Shown: piece after piece, positions 5,712-6,809 of the stretch | Position numbering within the stretch: position 1 is the stretch's first letter | How the letters are laid out: the number at the start of each line of letters is the position of its first letter | Source: Anaerolineae bacterium | GTDB lineage: Bacteria > Chloroflexota > Anaerolineae > Aggregatilineales > UBA3940 | Reading direction: 5' to 3' | DNA: 6,809 bases | Assembly: GCA_020852775.1 (NCBI GenBank) | Contig: JADZAD010000118.1 | Coordinates: forward strand, 1 to 6,809 | The notes under the pieces: model-generated | The model's input: only the letters and a program-made list of their open reading frames with translations | Told to the model about the DNA's origin: nothing | Database searches by the model: none | Program-made: the position numbers and the translations under genes

Positions 5712-6641
5712 TCACCCTTGCGGATGATCGGCGATAAAGCGCATTACGGCATCTGTGTTTTCCGCGACGCTGCGTGCCCCCAGCCCCATGACCTTGATCG
5801 CGGCAGTGGCGTTGGCGAAGCGCAGGCGCTCCGCGAGCGGCATACCGCGCACCGTCGCCGCGAGGAAGCCCGCGTTGAAGTTATCCCCCGCCCCGGTCGT
5901 ATCGACTACGTCTACCCGGAAGCCCGGGACATCCGCCTCCTCGGTGCGCGAGACAGCGATCGAGCCGTGCTCGGCGCGGGTAGCAACGATCACCTCCGGC
6001 CCTCTATCGAGCAGCGGGCGCATCCGCTCGAAGGTGGGCGCGCCGCCGCAGTACATCTCAAAGCCATGCTGGTTGAACGAGACGATGTCGCTGACGGCGA
6101 GCAATTGGTCGAGCTGCCCCTGCCCGTTGAGCATACCCTGATCCACGTCCACGAAGACCTTGCAGCCGGCCTCCTGCGCAGCGCGGGCAAGGTCAAGGAA
6201 CAGGTCGAAGAACATCGGCAGGGTTGTGACGTAGCGCGCACGGGCGATGGCCTGCCGGGCGTTAGCCATATCGACATCCGTCCAGTTGATCAGCGGCACC
6301 AGGATCGAGCGGTCACCGTTCGGGAAGATCACGACGACGGTGAAGGCATAGGGGGCGTCCTCGCTGACCTGGATGAATTCCGTGGACACACCGGTACGCT
6401 CGAAGTCATCGAGGATGATGCGGGCAGTATCACCGGGGCGTATCTTCGCCACATGGGCGGTCTTCAGGCCAAGGCGGGCGGCGGCGCTGGACATATTTGA
6501 AGGCGGGCCGCCAGGCAGATGGCCGAGGTATTCAACCAGCCCATTCTTGCCGACCGCGGGCCAGCCGCTGTCCTGCAATCTGAGCACAAGATCAACCGGA
6601 ACAGCCATCACGGAGACCAGATCATACTCCCGATCAGACAC
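5712..6641 (-). CDS. PfkB/ribokinase-family carbohydrate kinase, copy K3
   Basis: The 309-residue first and most divergent copy of the array, about 63 % identical to K2 by hand alignment. It keeps V-P-V-D (14-17), G-G-P-P-S-N (44-49) and D-T-T-G-A-G-D (247-253, Asp253). The NxxE site reads N-Q-H-G-F-E (190-195). Near the N-terminus D-N-D-W-P of K1/K2 is D-S-G-W-P (24-28), and G-K-L-G-P-R is M-G-L-G-A-R (285-290); both lie in parts of the fold that line the substrate or nucleotide site, so specificity may differ. The start is GTG at 6641 with a good AAGGAG (6649-6654) seven bases upstream. It follows the cut-off upstream gene by 31 bases, so an operon is likely. Residues 267-278 are encoded by DNA identical to K2. 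The substrate is unknown. Confidence 0.9.
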   Translation of the reverse strand: MSDREYDLVSVMAVPVDLVLRLQDSGWPAVGKNGLVEYLGHLPGGPPSNMSSAAARLGLKTAHVAKIRPGDTARIILDDFERTGVSTEFIQVSEDAPYAFTVVVIFPNGDRSILVPLINWTDVDMANARQAIARARYVTTLPMFFDLFLDLARAAQEAGCKVFVDVDQGMLNGQGQLDQLLAVSDIVSFNQHGFEMYCGGAPTFERMRPLLDRGPEVIVATRAEHGSIAVSRTEEADVPGFRVDVVDTTGAGDNFNAGFLAATVRGMPLAERLRFANATAAIKVMGLGARSVAENTDAVMRFIADHPQG

Positions 6642-6648
6642 GGAAGGG

Positions 6649-6654
6649 CTCCTT
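6649..6654 (-). promoter_or_regulatory. Shine-Dalgarno site supporting the GTG start of K3
   Basis: The - strand reads TATATAAGGAGCCCTTCC and then GTG. AAGGAG lies seven bases before the GTG at 6641. This, together with alignment to the N-termini of K1 and K2, supports the GTG start. Confidence 0.7.
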
Positions 6655-6672
6655 ATATAGAAGAAGTGGGCG

Positions 6673-6809
6673 CTATTCGATCCCCAGGATCGTCGGATTG
6701 AAGGGGCGCGGGAGGTACATCGCCAGCGAGGTCACCCACAGGATGCTGCCCTCGGCGTCTGCCTTGACCATCAGGACGTTGTCGCCATGCTCCTGCAGCT
6801 TCTGGCGGC
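6673..6809 (-). CDS. Unknown protein, C-terminal end (5' partial, runs off the window)
   Basis: An open frame enters from the right edge and ends at TAG (6673-6675), giving 44 complete residues. The sequence runs Q-K-L-Q-E-H-G-D-N-V-L-M-V-K-A-D, then G-S-I-L-W-V-T-S-L-A-M, then L-P-R-P-F-N-P-T-I-L-G-I-E. It has no long hydrophobic run, so this part is soluble, and codon use matches the neighbours (third-position G/C). I do not recognise the family. It ends 31 bases before K3 on the same strand with a ribosome site but no terminator between, so it is probably cotranscribed with the three kinases and may belong to the same pathway. Its identity would be the best clue to the kinase substrate. 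Confidence 0.72.
   Translation of the reverse strand, partial: RQKLQEHGDNVLMVKADAEGSILWVTSLAMYLPRPFNPTILGIE

Noticed and set aside
5709..5730. Short inverted repeat CGATCA/TGATCG at the 3' end of K3
   Set aside because: It is only six bases per arm, overlaps the stop codon and coding sequence, has no T-run, and lies between genes that appear cotranscribed.
6649..6660. TATATA on the - strand just before K3 as an internal -10 promoter
   Set aside because: It abuts the ribosome-binding site, so a start seven bases downstream would leave almost no leader. No -35 is visible. It is more likely an A/T-rich flank of the Shine-Dalgarno site.
149..6809. Search for CRISPR repeats, tRNA-like structures, transposase genes or attachment-site repeats
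   Set aside because: Apart from the similarity of the three kinase genes and the two hairpins, no spaced direct repeat, cloverleaf-like segment or transposase motif was seen on either strand.

Overview
The window is GC-rich bacterial DNA with tightly packed genes. The likely source is Chloroflexota (Anaerolineae-like). This is inferred mainly from the GT39-type membrane protein, whose C-terminal beta-rich domain (a D-E-x-G...PT-x-x-W...LPAGLPAGTY...G-x-Y-D motif series) is typical of the long glycosyltransferases of that phylum. No rRNA, tRNA, CRISPR array or mobile element was seen.

Layout. The first 147 bases on the + strand are the 3' end of a FtsX/MacB-type ABC transporter permease. Everything after it lies on the - strand and is read here from right to left. 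A cut-off gene of unknown function enters at the right edge (6673-6809). It is followed, with gaps of about 30 bases, by three tandem paralogous PfkB/ribokinase-family sugar or nucleoside kinases (K3 5712-6641, K2 4759-5682, K1 3794-4723). A 12-bp hairpin terminator at 3707-3733 closes this probable four-gene operon. Next come a membrane-anchored dienelactone-hydrolase-family protein (2864-3670), a perfect 13-bp inverted repeat whose loop holds a good extended -10 promoter element (2808-2847), a 100-residue single-pass membrane protein (2493-2795), and a 775-residue GT39-like membrane glycosyltransferase (149-2476). The glycosyltransferase converges on the ABC permease with one base between the two stop codons.

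How the genes may work together. The kinase cluster looks like an expanded phosphorylation step for small sugars or nucleosides; the substrate cannot be read from sequence. By hand alignment K1 and K2 are about 76 % identical, and K2 and K3 about 63 %. All three keep the catalytic DTTGAGD motif, and all three have Gly where the family's NxxE motif has Glu. The small membrane protein and the glycosyltransferase are 16 bases apart and probably form a cell-envelope glycosylation unit. The hydrolase sits alone between the terminator and the hairpin-promoter.

The most unusual points are the kinase triplication with its shared active-site variation, a 36-base identical tract between the more distant copies K2 and K3, and the hairpin that combines a promoter with a ribosome-binding-site-like sequence.
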